Shown: positions 44,070-57,113, numbered from the stretch's first letter. The stretch: DNA of 64,000 bases from Rhizopus sp. PT2906 (GCA_025529335.1 JAMYHX010000190.1:1-64000), one strand, 5' to 3'. The notes: a model not told the origin generated them from the sequence alone. A program made the numbers and translations.

Positions 44070-46124
44070 ATGAATGACGAAAATGGTACATTTATAAAAT
44101 ACATAATCACAGCAATCTATTGATCTCCTTTCTTTTATTTATTCAATGCATAGCGAAAAAGTCCAGGCTTATTGTACTTTCCTTTTGGATCGTCGTTTTA
44201 ATAGGGCTTCCATTTTGGTGGAAGACAACAGAAGTGTATAGAGCCAATCTCCCCTTTTCAGATATAGATGCTTGGTATAGTCAACAGGTACAGCGTGTGT
44301 GTTACGAGTCCCTTCCGTGTAGTTACTCATTTATATAGGCATGCAACTTTGTGGTGCCAACACGATTCAATATTTATATCTCCTCTCAGCTTGAGAAAAC
44401 CCAATTATCCACACAAATACAAGAAAGGATCTTGGATAGAATACGATACAAGCAGAACTTTCCCATTCACATTAATATTTACGATTCTGAGAAGGGTAAA
44501 TATCGCGTACGTTGATTAGGAAGAAAAAAAAAACTAACGAGTTATAGATCGATATGATAATAGGACAGCGGTTGGTAATTATTTGATTTATATCAATCAA
44601 AGCGACAAAGCAAGACTCTATGTTGGTAGTGAAAGAGTGAGTTATTTGGATTTGGTGGATACAAGTGCAGGTGGATATATAAATATTACACAGCGCAACA
44701 TGTTGTTTACAGCTTTTATAGATTCAATTGTGGATGCATTAGAAAGCGTGATACCTCCCATTTATTTAAGCGACACTGACAACTTACAAAGGATAGCCTG
44801 CCATGGTCAAGAAAAAAAGGTTGGTCCAGTTGACTGTTAAGCAATTACTAACAATCTTTTTTCTCAGAATGACGTGTCAAGCATGAGGACATTAAAGTAT
44901 GCCCCAGAATATGAGATCACGGTCAGTTTATTGAACAATAACCCAGAGAATATGAGGATGGATTGGGAAATACGTGAAGCACTGAATGGATATCTAAATC
45001 CTTTTTTACAACAAATATCAGAATTGTCCAACTTTAGCATCAACTCACAAGTAAGAGAAAAAGGGAGATGTAAGCCAGCTTTTGATATTTATGATTTTTA
45101 GATCCAAAATTATGCACCACTTTCACTAAAACCCAAATACAAGGAGAGAATTGGAAAACCAAGCTATTATTATTTTGAGCCTCAGCATTTACCTCATTTT
45201 GTTAATTCAGCAGAATGGAACTTGGGTAAATGAGAGCAGATCTTTAAATATAGACTGTTTGCTCACATAGTTCATTGATAGCATCAACTGTAACATCATC
45301 TCCCAATATTAACTTTATTTTATATATCCCTTCACAAGAGGAGGCGCCGCTACGTATACATGACACCAAAGGTAGACATCCCTATATAATTTATGCTTGT
45401 CTTTAAATAAAATCATGCTTTAGGTCAACCATTACTTACAAACTCATTTTTGATTCCTCGCTGGGGCGGCATTGTTATCAAGAACCCACCCAGATCAGCA
45501 GTAGACAATTACAAGTTGACTAGAACAGATCTTCAACCGATCATGAAGACTTTTTTATCACAGCTTCGAGGTTTGATTGGTGTTAAGGACCTGGACGTGC
45601 TTGGAAAGGTATTTTATAAAAAAAAAGGCTTATAGGGAAGAAGCTAACTGTATCATTAGTCAATTAGTTTTCCTGTTGAATTTGAAGCGGCCAAAAGAAC
45701 AGGCATTACAGCACTTGAAAAAGATAATTTAATACGTACAAGAACTCTCGAAAATGTTGCCAATACTATATCTACTTTGAAATCGCTTGGTCAACTTGTG
45801 GATGAAATACCCAACATGGTAGTTCAAGATCACATCAGCAGTAAAGTGCAGCAGTCCTTGAACTGTCTTGATGCCGTACGTCAATCACTGGAGCATGAAG
45901 ATTTTATGGGTGCATTGAAGCATTCAATCGAAGCTATCGAGTTGGCAGAAAAGGCATTTTTTGACCCAACGATGGTGTCTATGCTCTACTTTCCGGATGA
46001 ACACAAGTATGCGATTTATATGCCATTGTTTGTGCCTACATCCGTTCCTTTGATATCAGCCTTGATAAAAGAAATCAAGAAATTAAAAAAGAAGAAGAAG
46101 GCTGAAAAAGTAAAAGAAGAATAA
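44070..46124 (+). CDS. GPI17: GPI transamidase subunit PIG-S (Gpi17)
   Basis: Part of the ER complex that attaches GPI anchors to proteins. Nine exons: 44070..44085 (16 nt), 44154..44287, 44339..44495, 44548..44819, 44868..45050, 45102..45225, 45282..45371, 45424..45608 and 45660..46124; 541 residues, near the human 555. The first membrane span and the family start are clear: IVVLIGLPFWWKTTEVYRANLP. The luminal part includes FLIPRWGGIVI and the helical ENVANTISTLKSLGQLV. A second membrane segment (FVPTSVPLISALIKEI) lies before the lysine-rich C-terminus (KKLKKKKKAEK), as expected for an ER membrane protein. The tiny first exon encodes only MNDEN. Confidence 0.93.
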
Positions 46125-47877
46125 CACATCTTGCATCTTGCATATAAAAAATAAAAAAGGAGTTAGTCTAAACCATGTCCTCCCTTTTTTATTATTTTTA
46201 GACACATTCTTGACTTGAACTAAAGATGGATCTAAACTTTAAGAGATGATAGACTAACCAGCGTTTCTTGTGCATCCCACGCATAACATTTTAAATGTCC
46301 TATTTATCTTGGTATAAATATTAACGGACTGTCTCCTTTATGATAATATTTACAAATGTATCGCACAAGAGTATTGAAATCCTGCATTTGAGGTTATTAC
46401 CTGGTTAACTTAGAATATGTAAGGGGGTAAGTTTAATACATAAATTAATAAACAAGTCAGTGCTTACTATGATTCTTTTCCAAATAATAGGAAAAAAAAG
46501 CAAGGCCATATATGGAAATAGTATGTCTTGACAACACTCCATAACATACCTGAAGGTCCAACACCTATGCGCTTAACCTTATGCCCTCTCTTCTCTAACC
46601 TGCCGTAATAATTTCAATGCACCCACTGCATCAGCTACGCGCACTTCACATATTCCTTAGCATCTGCTTGAGCTCATTATCATTCTCAAGACATTTTTAT
46701 CACTGCATGACATTTACAGAGAGCACGGCTTTTTTTTTTTCTAAAATAATGAAAGATAATATCATTATCTGTAAAATCGATCCTATTCCATTTATGTAGC
46801 TTTAGTTTTTTTAGTCTTTATCTTCCAGTGTACGAATTGATTCAGTCGTGACACACGGCATCTTTTTCAATTTTTGGCATTCCGGTTCATCGATATCATT
46901 AAGTTGTTGATACGTCGCATTAAGAAAAGGCGTCGTTGTTAATATTGCAGATATGTTTTGATCAAAGAGGCTCTTTGGTGTAAATAAAAGAAGCGACCAA
47001 ATATATTGTTTATTACAACGTATTTTGCTCATGCTTTTGGTCGACGCGTTAATGTATAATAATATTCTTTGTTCAAACTTGTACACCACGACAAAGCAGA
47101 CCCAAATCAGAAAAATTTTAAAATGTGAAGAATATTAAGCTTATTAGTAGCGGCTATTATTATGTTGAAGTAATAAATGCAGAAGCATAAAGAAATTTTT
47201 TGATTTTCAAATATATATTTTATCCCGTTTGGTTTGGATGGAAATAGCACAGCATCTACAGTAAATCATCGCCCCCTTTATTTAACCAACATTTAATTCT
47301 GCAGCAAGTGCATGCAGTGCTTCCAGTTTAGACTGAAAATTTGTTTGAAAGAATTAATCTATAGTTTGTGTGCTGCTTGTTCAATAAAACCTATCCCAAA
47401 CTTGTATTTTGAAGATGCTCTGCTGGTGAGAACAATCATCAGAGTCTGGGAGAGAATACCCATCTTTAATGATCCAGTCCACTGATTGGATATTGTTATT
47501 TTTTTTTTCTGGAAAAACTATAACTGGATTTTCCCGACATTCAGGTTATTCCAATGGGTCATTATTTTGTTGCTAAGCAATATCCCCCTATCTTTTTTCC
47601 TTTATGAATGTTTAATAATCACTTACAAGGTAATATAGTTTTGCCTTGTATTTGGATTTATTCGGCAAACAAAAGACCGTAACCAATAAAACACTGAAGA
47701 GTTAAATTTACCTTTATCACTTTATTAGGCTTTCATGCCGAGTGAACTTGAAACGCCGCTACCATTGTTGACGTAAAGCGAAGGGCTTAGTACTATATAT
47801 AAACTGAATCATGCGCCATTTGATCATACTTTTTCTTTTTCTTTCTACTACTACTACTACTACTACAAAAATAAGGG
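46125..47877. other. long intergenic region, one decayed minus-strand frame
   Basis: 1.75 kb without a clear gene. On the minus strand a frame of about 100 codons (roughly 47117..46811) has a hydrophobic stretch (IWVCFVVVYKFEQRILLYIN) and the tail SLLLFTPKSLFDQN...TTESIRTLEDKD, but no ATG near its start. It may be a last exon or a relic; I do not recognise it. A (CTA)n run (47845-47866) lies in the leader of the following gene. Confidence 0.35.
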
Positions 47878-48378
47878 ATGATAATGAGACATAGCAACCA
47901 CTCAGTTACGTTTTCCTTTCGTAAGAGTATTGACGATGCACCTCGGCGACATTCACTAAAGATCACGACGACACCACCTAGCAACACATCGTTTAAACAA
48001 AAGATGACATCCTTGTTTACTTCATCACCCGTTATGGCGAGCTTGAAGGAATCATTTCACAAGAAAAGAAGGTCATTTGCTGAAGAAGATATCATTACCG
48101 ACAGTCCCATGACTGTTGGTCAACCCTACGAGCATACCATCTTAGATCATAATACGACAGCATTATTAACCCCACCATCTACACCGTTAATGAAATCATT
48201 TGATAAAGAAGAGGTCAAGAATAGCTTAGCATATCAAGTTCATCAAGTGTTAGGCTCAGCTATTGAAGAGGTTGACGAAGAGATCGATAAAGATTGGGAG
48301 ATTAGCCGAACTGTTTTAGAGAAAAACCTTTTAATAAGAAACGATAAACGATACTCGTCCTGGACTATTTCTTTTTAA
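47878..48378 (+). CDS. small protein with LGS/VDEEI C-terminal motif (paralogue A)
   Basis: 166 residues, single exon, ATG 47878. Basic and Ser/Thr/Pro-rich (TPPSTPLMKSF), with a helical C-terminal motif YQVHQVLGSAIEEVDEEI followed by DKDWEISRTVLEKN. The same motif appears in the small gene on the opposite side of the flippase gene (54416-54718, minus strand): SQVKQILGSTIDQVDEEI and EQEWNQRRRTFL. So the two are paralogues in inverted orientation. I do not know the family or the function. The Ser/Pro sites suggest phosphorylation, which is an inference. Confidence 0.72.
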   Translation: MIMRHSNHSVTFSFRKSIDDAPRRHSLKITTTPPSNTSFKQKMTSLFTSSPVMASLKESFHKKRRSFAEEDIITDSPMTVGQPYEHTILDHNTTALLTPPSTPLMKSFDKEEVKNSLAYQVHQVLGSAIEEVDEEIDKDWEISRTVLEKNLLIRNDKRYSSWTISF

Positions 48379-49404
48379 TACTTGTACATTAATACCCTCA
48401 TTTTATTATTACTATTATTATTATTATTATTGAAAATGTACAGGTGTATATATGCATTACAGGACCCTTTTTATGTGTGTGTGTGTGTAAATAAAGCTGC
48501 CGTGTGTAACAAACGGATACACAGTTTGCCCGTAAACAATCAACTAACGGAATGAAAATATACCCTTGGCGTCTCCATAGTGTCTCCATGTTAGTTTTCA
48601 GTTATCATGGATATGAATTATAGCGACTTAATTTCTATCTTCTCTCTCTTTATCCTTTCTTTATACATTAACAAATCAAGCAGAATGGCTTTCACTTTTT
48701 GTATTCATAATGCTAATTCTTCTTTTAGATGTTGATTGCGTAGGAATCGACCTGAAATAGTAACAAGGTGTCTATTATCCTTTAAAAAAAGTTGTCAATG
48801 TCTTGTAGTAAATAAGTGTAAAAGAATGGGTTAAACAGTCTATCATGGCTCAGTATGTCTCTTTATAAGGTTACACGACATTAACCCTACATGTTTAGTC
48901 TATTGACTGAATAAAGTAAGAAAATGGCTTGGATTTTCTTGGTCTGTATGACTTTGACATGTGTAATCATTTTTGCCTTGGCTTTTCTTTTTTCTTTCTT
49001 TTCTTTCTTTTTGCGGGGCTTAACTTTACCTGCAAGGCGATCCTTTGTGTATTGTCATACACAATTTCTTTGTTTTAATTAGTCTTCTTCATGTATTATC
49101 AATATCTTTGAAATATGCGATTGTGCAAAGAAAAGAGGGGCATACTTCCTCGTTACCTATTTAAACGATGGCGCGTGCTAAATTTTATTGAGATCCATTT
49201 TGTTGTAACATGCAATATGCCATAAATAGTAGTAAAATAGTAAGGCCAATTTAATCTCGGCTTACCAAAATTTAATTTGACTATCACTTCTCTTCTTACT
49301 GTCCTTTCTCTCTTCTCCCCCCCCCCTCATTTATAAATATTCCTTCTCCCACTTTCCTTTCTTTCTTTTGCCCTTTCCTTTCCTTTTCATAAAAAAAACT
49401 TTTT
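48379..49404. other. upstream region of the flippase gene, no gene recognised
   Basis: 1 kb with a TTA/ATT repeat (48404-48431), GT-repeat (48475-48488) and strong pyrimidine runs including a C-run (49317-49326) before the flippase ATG. No supported frame on either strand. Confidence 0.5.
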
Positions 49405-52400
49405 ATGCTGAAGCAATTCTATTCGAAGCTACAAAAGAAGAAGAAGAATGCATTCCCAACTGCTTCAACCGAGCAACGAACCATATATGTCAATATGGAA
49501 CTTCCGCTCGAGGAGTTAGATGATTACGGCCAACCGACACATTCTTACATTTCAAATAGAATTCGTACAGCCAAATATACCTGGTACACTTTTTTACCAA
49601 AGAACCTCTTTGAACAGTTCAGAGGCATTGCCAACATCTATTTCTTATTTCTTGTCATTCTTCAAATGTTTCCTCTCTTCAGCACCTCAGCTTCACCCGT
49701 CTTGGTCATTTTACCCCTGGCCGCCATTCTTATCCTGACAGGTGCTAAGGACGCAGTTGAGGACAACAGACGATTTCGCACGGACGAAAGTGTAAATAAG
49801 GCCATCACATATACCTTATCAGCTTGGAAAAATGTAAATACACCTGTCTACAAAGTGGCTCGGTGGAAAAGGTGGCTCAATTCGATCAAAAACTTGTTTA
49901 GGACAGGATATGATCAGGAGGCCTTGATGAGGCTTGAAACAGGTCAGAACAGCAAAGCTTCCCTTCGGCAGACGATTCGTTCAAAGGCTTCGGCTGTGTT
50001 TCATAAAAAGAAGATGCGTTACAGGCCAGGTCAAGTTCCTCACTCGGTCTTGAGACGTTCCATGCTTGATCCTAAACCACAACCTTTGAAGCGTCAGTCA
50101 ACGAGCATACGACAGCCAGTTGATAAGCGATGGAAACGAACGCTATGGGAAGACGTAAAGGTGGGCGACTTTGTCTTTCTTCGAAACAATGATGCAGTGC
50201 CAGCCGATATGGTCGTCTTATCGTCATCAGAACCAGATGGGCTTTGTTATGTAGAAACACAAAATTTGGATGGTGAAACAAACTTGAAGATTAAGCACTC
50301 GCTGCAGGCTACAAATGAGATCAGAACACCCGAAGATTGTGAGCAGTCCAAGTTTTATATCGAAAGTGAACCACCGCATGCCAACCTGTACTCTTATAAT
50401 GGTGTGTTGAAATGGAAAGTAGAGGATGAAATGACAGAAGATAAGACTCCAGAAAGACGCCAAAGTTCATTCTCTACTCATACAGCATCGGAAGAAACAG
50501 CGGTAGAACTGGAAACGATTGCAGAAGATGGAGATGACGATGATGATGATATAGTGTCTCATGAAAAGACAGAGGCGATCACAGGCAGTTCGATTTTATT
50601 GCGTGGATGCGTCTTGAGGAATACAGGCTGGGTCATTGGACTTGTCTTGTTTACTGGAAATGAAACAAAAATCATGCTCAACTCTGGCAAGACACCAAGC
50701 AAACGAAGCAAGATGGAAAAGCAGACAAATCCTTATGTAAAGCGTCTTTACTTTTCGTGTGTTTTTTATAATACATTTAAGTGTACAAACCCAAATATTT
50801 TTCTTTTAGGTCATTTTCAATTTTATAATACTTTTAGCCTTGTGTTTAATTTGCTCTATTGCCGCGAGTATCCTGTATGATAGTCCATCATCATCTAACT
50901 TTTTTGAAGTGCCAGATGCTGAAAATGGGACAATGGAAGGCTTTATCATGTTTTGGTAAGTTGATCTTTTATAAAAATCAATCGTGGTTTTCACCATTTG
51001 AATATAGGATAACCTTGGTCATCTATCAAAACATCATTCCTATTTCTCTCTACATTTCGGTGCAAATTGTCAAGACAGCCGCAGTAAGCGTAAACTACAC
51101 ACATAGACATTGAAGCTAATCATATCGATAGGCATACTTTATCCACACCGACATTGATCTTTACAATGAACGTCTCGACTTACCATGTACTCCCAAGACC
51201 TGGAACATCTCTGACGACCTTGGGCAAATCGAATACATCTTTTCTGACAAGACTGGTACGCTGACTCAAAATATTATGGAATTCAGACGATGTACCGTCA
51301 ACGGTGTATGTTATGGCTTGGGCGAAACCGAGGCTGCTGTAGGTGCCAAACTAAGAGATGGAGCCGTCGCGGCTGACTCTGCCAAGATCGTGAACCAAGT
51401 CGATCTTGAAAAGGCACGAGCTGAGATGCTTGAGAAACAGAGTGCACTGTTTGACCACAAATACATGAACCCAGCCTCAACCTTTGTTGACCCCAAAGTC
51501 TTTGACGACATTTGTGCCCAAAACGAACAATCCCAAAGCCTGGTTCATTTCTTTTCTGCATTGGCTCTTTGTCACACGGTGATTCCCGAATTGGACGAGG
51601 ACGACAAGATTGAATACAAGGCTCAGTCGCCGGATGAGGCTGCTCTTGTGGCTACGGCAAGAGACCTTGGCTTTACTTTTGTGGCAAGAGAACAGGATAA
51701 TGTGATCGTGGATATCATGGGTGAACAGAAAACGATGATCCTGTTGAATGTTTTGGAATTCAATTCGACAAGAAAGAGAATGAGTGTGATCATGCGATCG
51801 CCTCAGGATGGCAAAGTGATCTTGTTATGTAAAGGTGCTGATTCTGTTATTTACGAAAGATTGTCTAAAGGCTTGGAAGAATTGGATGACGAGGCAAGTA
51901 AACGGCAGCTTAAAGTGAGGGAAGAAACCCTGCAGCATTTAGCAACATTTGCTAATGAAGGTAATACGAATATCAAAAAAAGGAAACAATGTACCAATTG
52001 CTTAACAGGTCTACGAACTCTCTGTATTGCAAGCCGAGTGATTGAAGAAGATGAGTATCAACAATGGGCGGCTCGTTACAAGGCTGCGTCAAACAGCATA
52101 CGTAACCGAGAGGAGCAGATTGAGCAAGTATGCGAAGAGATCGAATCATCATTAACTCTGATTGGCGGTACAGCCATCGAAGACAAGTTACAAGAGGGTG
52201 TACCGGATACCATTGCTCTGCTGGCTCAATCAGGCATCAAGATTTGGGTTTTGACAGGAGATAAAGTGGAGACGGCAATCAACATTGGCTTTGCCTGTAA
52301 CTTGCTTACACATGAGATGTTACTGATCAGCATTAACGCCAAGAGTGAAGAAGATACTATGGACCAGTTACAAAAGGCACTACTCGAAGTTCGAGAAAAA

Positions 52401-54150
52401 TCTGAATCAGAACCCTGTGCGCTGATCATCGACGGTGAATCACTCAAGTACGCGCTTGAAAAGGATGACTGTCGACTCAAGTTGCTTTCACTTGGTACAC
52501 AATGTCGTGCAGTCGTGTGCTGCCGTGTGAGTCCTATGCAAAAGGCAAAAGTTGTCAATCTTGTCAAGAAGGGGCTCAAGGTGATGACACTCGCTATTGG
52601 AGACGGTGCTAATGATGTCTCGATGATTCAAGAGGCTAACGTGGGCATTGGTATTTCTGGAGAAGAAGGACGTCAAGCTGTGATGGCGTCTGATTACGCC
52701 ATTGCTCAGTTTAGATACCTGGGTAAGCTTCTCTTGGTGCATGGTCGCTGGTCTTATTTACGTACGTCTGAAATGATCTTGACCTTCTTTTATAAAAACA
52801 TCATGTGGACCTTGGTCCTGTTTTGGTATCAATTGATGTGTGGGTAAGTTCATTGCTGATTGTTTGAAAACACAAGATGATAATCACACGCTTTTTCTAT
52901 TAGGTTTTCTGGAACTATGATGTTTGATTATTCCTACATTACTTTATATAACCTTGTTTTTACATCTTTACCCTGTATCTTTGCTGGTAAGTACTACAGA
53001 CGAGAGAACTTGTAAGCTAATATACTACTCAGGTGTCTTTGACCAAGATCTCAAAGCAGAGTATTCATTTAAATACCCACAGCTTTACTTGATGGGCATC
53101 CGAAACGATAAATTCACCACATCTCGATTCTATTTGACAGTATTGGACGCCATCTACCAAAGCGCCATCTGTTTTGGCTTACCCTACATGCTTTTTGTTG
53201 GTCCCAAGTCAAGTAGAGGAGGTTATGATACCGAGGGAGTGATTGAACTAGGTACTTTTATTGCCGGTATTGCTGTTGTTGTTGCGAACGCATTTGTGGG
53301 CTTTACGATCTTTAGCTGGACTTGGATCATGTTTCTTTGCATTTCACTTTCATCTGCTACTTTCTTCATCTGGGTCGGTATCTATTCAAACGTGCCCACA
53401 TTCCAGTTTTATGGAGAAGACATTATCTTTCGAGAGGCTAGCTTCTGGTTATGCCTTGTACTCACATTTGCCGTCTGTTTGCTACCTCGGATAATAACCA
53501 AATACTACCTCCACATGTACCGTCCTTATGACAATGATATCATTCGAGAGATCGTCCTCTGCAATAGCGGACTCAAGAAAACCAAGTACAGATATGTCGA
53601 CGAAGAGCAGATACCGATGGCGCGCAGCTACAGTGACCATTCGATGACGAGCACGGTCAGACGAAAGAGAGATCATCTAAAGGCAAAACTAGGACTATCA
53701 CGCACCTTGTCTGGTAGAAGCGAGATCATGAACATGCGAACTGGTACACGCACCTCGTTTACTGGATTTGCCTATTCTTCAGACGATCATCAGGTCTTTG
53801 ACGACTATCGAAAGTCTGTTTACCGTACAACAACCCAGACGTCTCGACTCTCTGTCATAAGCTTGCCTGTTGAAAAAAAGGCGACCAAGAGTTCAGGACA
53901 GGACTGGATGCCTCTGGGTGAACTTCGACTTCGACATTATGATACCGCACCTGTTGGCATCAAGAAGGATAACCTGGGTAAAAAGATGATGAAGGCAGTC
54001 AAGGAAAAGATTATGACAAAACATAATCCATTCTTGTCATCCAGTGAACGAATTGATTTGATGCCTCTGACAGAACAAACATATACCGGTTCTCAACATC
54101 ATGAGAGTAGTCATCATGACCCTCTTCATAAGATAGATCGTCATTATTAA
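49405..54150 (+). CDS. P4-ATPase phospholipid flippase (Dnf type)
   Basis: Moves phospholipids to the cytosolic leaflet of plasma or endosomal membranes. Exons: 49405..50736, 50810..50955, 51008..51083, 51132..51960, 52009..52843, 52904..52986 and 53033..54150; 1472 residues. The N-terminus has YISNRIRTAKYTWYTFLPKN and a membrane pair. Membrane span 4 has the P4 motif IIPISLYIS, the phosphorylation site is SDKTGTLTQN, the nucleotide/hinge motifs are WVLTGDK and GDGANDVSMIQEANVG, and the C-terminal span region has GVFDQD. A 48-nt intron (51961-52008) is in frame and would be silent if retained, adding 16 residues; removing it restores the ANEGLRTLCIA motif. The tail is basic and phosphosite-rich (RTLSGRSEIM). 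Needs a Cdc50-type partner, not in this window. Confidence 0.95.
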
Positions 54151-54415
54151 TTGATTATACACATTGTAAAGTTTAAAACTATAGAAACATGTACATTCCC
54201 CCCTTTTGATATCATCACATTAAATTATTCATTCTTATCAACAATCTGATAAGCTTTGCTATTTTTTATTTTTATTTAATAATGCATACAAATATAAATA
54301 GAATGAGATATTATAGGCTACTTTTTATATTTTTATATCTGCGGGATATGTACTAAAAATAGGTGTTTACAATGGATATAATTACACAATGTTGTCCATC
54401 TTTTTGTTGTATCAA

Positions 54416-54718
54416 TTAAAATTCAGATAGAAAGGTACGTCGTCGTTGATTCCATTCTTGTTCGATTTCTTCATCCACTTGATCTATGGTTGAACCTAAT
54501 ATCTGTTTGACTTGACTGGCCAAGTTCAATGGAACTCTATTCTTGGTAGGTGATTTCAATGGAGGCGAAATGATCAGTGTACTAGAGTGAACCTGCCAAA
54601 ACTTATGCTCGTCCATCATGAAGCTATCGTCATCATCAGATGAAGAACAAAATGATTGTCGATGGTTGGTTTTTAACTGATGTGGAGGTATTAAAGGTGG
54701 TAATGATGGTGAAGTCAT
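54416..54718 (-). CDS. small protein with LGS/VDEEI C-terminal motif (paralogue B)
   Basis: 100 residues, ATG 54718, no intron. The N-terminal part is Pro/Ser-rich (SPSLPPLIPPHQ; CSSSDDDDSF), the C-terminal half has SQVKQILGSTIDQVDEEI and EWNQRRRTFLSEF. It is the shorter relative of the gene at 47878-48378. The two point toward the flippase gene that lies between them, which suggests an old inverted duplication around that gene. No known family recognised. Confidence 0.68.
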   Translation of the reverse strand: MTSPSLPPLIPPHQLKTNHRQSFCSSSDDDDSFMMDEHKFWQVHSSTLIISPPLKSPTKNRVPLNLASQVKQILGSTIDQVDEEIEQEWNQRRRTFLSEF

Positions 54719-54998
54719 TATGTGTTAAAGAAAGAGAAAAGAAAAGGACAAGCCTTTATATATCTTTTTTTTTTTTCAATGCTACTATTTTTAAACTATA
54801 CGTCATTTACTTTGGAGCAGCCAAGACAATAAATGACCTTTTCTTCTTTTTTTTTTTTTCTTTATCATTTCCTGGTTTCATTTAGGTTTTTGCCATAAAT
54901 GGTTCAATGTTTATTTAAATAAAAAGTGTTGTTTTGAATAACGAATTTTGCAGGAAAATAAAAAAAAAGAATAAAGAAACACGCATACAGCCTCTTTC
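54719..54998. other. short intergenic region
   Basis: T-rich, with two T-runs (54765-54776; 54848-54860). No gene seen. Upstream of paralogue B and downstream of the Mei2-like gene, both on the minus strand. Confidence 0.5.
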
Positions 54999-56324
54999 TT
55001 ATTGATTTTGTGGTTGTTGTTGTTGTTGTTGTTGTTGTTGAAGTATTTGTGCCAACTTGGATAAGGCAGTAGCAGCATCCATACCAGGAATGGGAGCGGC
55101 AGCGACTAAAGGTTGTTGTTGAGCTTGCTGTGAATAAAGTGAATACTGAACATCTTGAAGGGATGGCTGCGTTTGCTGATGCATATGAGGATGCTGTTGT
55201 TGCTGCTGAGCAGCTGCTTGAGACTAGGATGTATTGAGAATGTGGGAGATATGATTCAGTATGGTTTATAATAACTTACCAATAGACCCAACAATTGCTG
55301 GACTTGACTTGCTTGATCATCTGTACTGGAAGCACTAGTACTAGCTGCAGCACTAGCAGGGGTCATTGGTGGTTGAACATAGGGCTGCTGAAGTAACTGA
55401 GGCTGTTGCTGTGCAACAGAAATAGGTGAACCACTCAAGCTAGGATAGCCACTCTGCTGGGTAGCCAACATGGATAAGATTTGCTGTGCCTTTTGTGCCT
55501 GTTCTAATCTCTGGCTTAATTCAAGAGGTAATCCCTGGGTAGTGTATGTTATAGGAGGGATAGAACTGGCGGCAGTTGAAGGTGTAGGAGGGATGGGTGA
55601 AGCTTGCATGGGCACATGATGAACTGGGGCGGAGGAACTAGTATAGTGGCGATCGTAACTATCGCGACGATGTCTAATGACCCTATCTCTATCTCTTTCT
55701 TTTTCCCTCTCTTTTCTATCCAACCTTTCTCTTTTACCAGCATTGATGCGCTCCTTATACGGATGGTCCCAGAAGAATGCAACGTCCCAACGACCTCCTT
55801 TGTATTCTTTATCTATAGTACCATCGTAAGCAGCAACACAAGCTCTTGAATCAAAAAACTCAATCAGCCGTTGGTTTCTGACAATGAAATGAGAAAGAAT
55901 GGTATTAGGAATTTCGTCCACAGTGTACCTGTCGTAATTCTGGGCAAGATGCGCCTTCTTAAAGTTAGGTATACGAATGGCCTTAACTTCACCGAATTGT
56001 GAAAAGTACTGATGCAGCTCATTATCATCTAAAGGTGAAGATGAATTTTTCAGAGTATAGAGAAGAGTGCCCTATGAAGAAGGGGTGTTAAGATCATGCT
56101 AATTGTTTAATATAAACACATACCTGATTCTTAGTTCTATCACATTTAGCTTTTTCTTCCTCTTCTTTTGGCAAAGAATAGTGAACGTCAATCTGTCTGT
56201 CACGTAAGACGACACCTTGCATATTGTTCTTTGCTGATTCAGCGCAGCGAACATCGTACTATATATATATATAAATAGTGAGTGATCAAAGAAAATATAT
56301 AGATGTTTAGCGAGAGATAGAGGT

Positions 56325-56358
<34 letters not shown>

Positions 56359-57113
56359 GAAAGAGAGAGACACAGAGATATAGATAGAGCTAATAAAAAG
56401 ATGGCTTACATAAGTTATAAAGATCATGCCTCTGTTTTCGATCAGATTGAAGACATCTTTGACTTCACCAAACTTTTCAAATAAATTACGGATTTCACTC
56501 TCAGTGATGCCATACTACAGTATAATTAACAACTATCGTCCTCATACAGTTGGGCGCATAAATATGTCTATATTACCTGAACATTTCTTACAAACAGTGT
56601 TCTACATGGTCTCTCACGGGCAACTCTTGACTCAATATGAGGAGGTAAACGAGACTTATCATCATCATAGCCTAAATCAGTTCAATTATAACGAGAGAGC
56701 TCAGTTATTACGCCTTTTCTTTTTCTCACACGCACACTCACACACACACACAAAAAAGCGCACATAGTGTGATGCATACTGATACTCTTTAATTTTTTTT
56801 CTCTATCCGCTCACACGCCGCACACTGCACACACTGCACTTTTTTTGTGTTTATAAAATTATGTGATTAGCTTACCAAATCTGTCGTCTTGATACTCATT
56901 CTTTTTAGAATTACGATTGGGACGGTTCTTATTGTAAGGTGGTCTACTGTCATATCTCTCACGTCTTCCTCCTCCTCCTCGGTTATCTCTTATAGGACCA
57001 CCGCCATTGCCGCCATTATTTCTATTACGACCATAATCATCACGACGTTGATTAGAAATAGGTGAGGCTGTAGTATCTGTATCAGTAGTGTCATAAGGTT
57101 CCATTTGAAACAT
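54999..57113 (-). CDS. Mei2-like two-RRM RNA-binding protein
   Basis: Exons 57113..56876, 56671..56577, 56514..56410, 56258..56124, 56071..55929, 55877..55280 and 55223..54999; 512 residues. An Arg/Gly-rich start (NNGGNGGGPIRDNRGGGG) precedes RRM1 (RTLFVRNVQ, then GMIFITYYDVRCAE) and RRM2 (GTLLYTLKNSSS, then NQRLIEFFDSRACVAAY), the order and motifs of Mei2/TEL-like proteins. A charged KEREKERDRDR segment and a Gln-rich C-terminus with a CAA-coded Gln run (near 55010-55041) follow. The 51-nt intron (55928-55878) is in frame and easily overlooked; its pyrimidine-rich end (TTCATTGTCAG) supports it. The intron after residue 114 carries long TA repeats (56259-56360). RNA target unknown. Confidence 0.86.
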
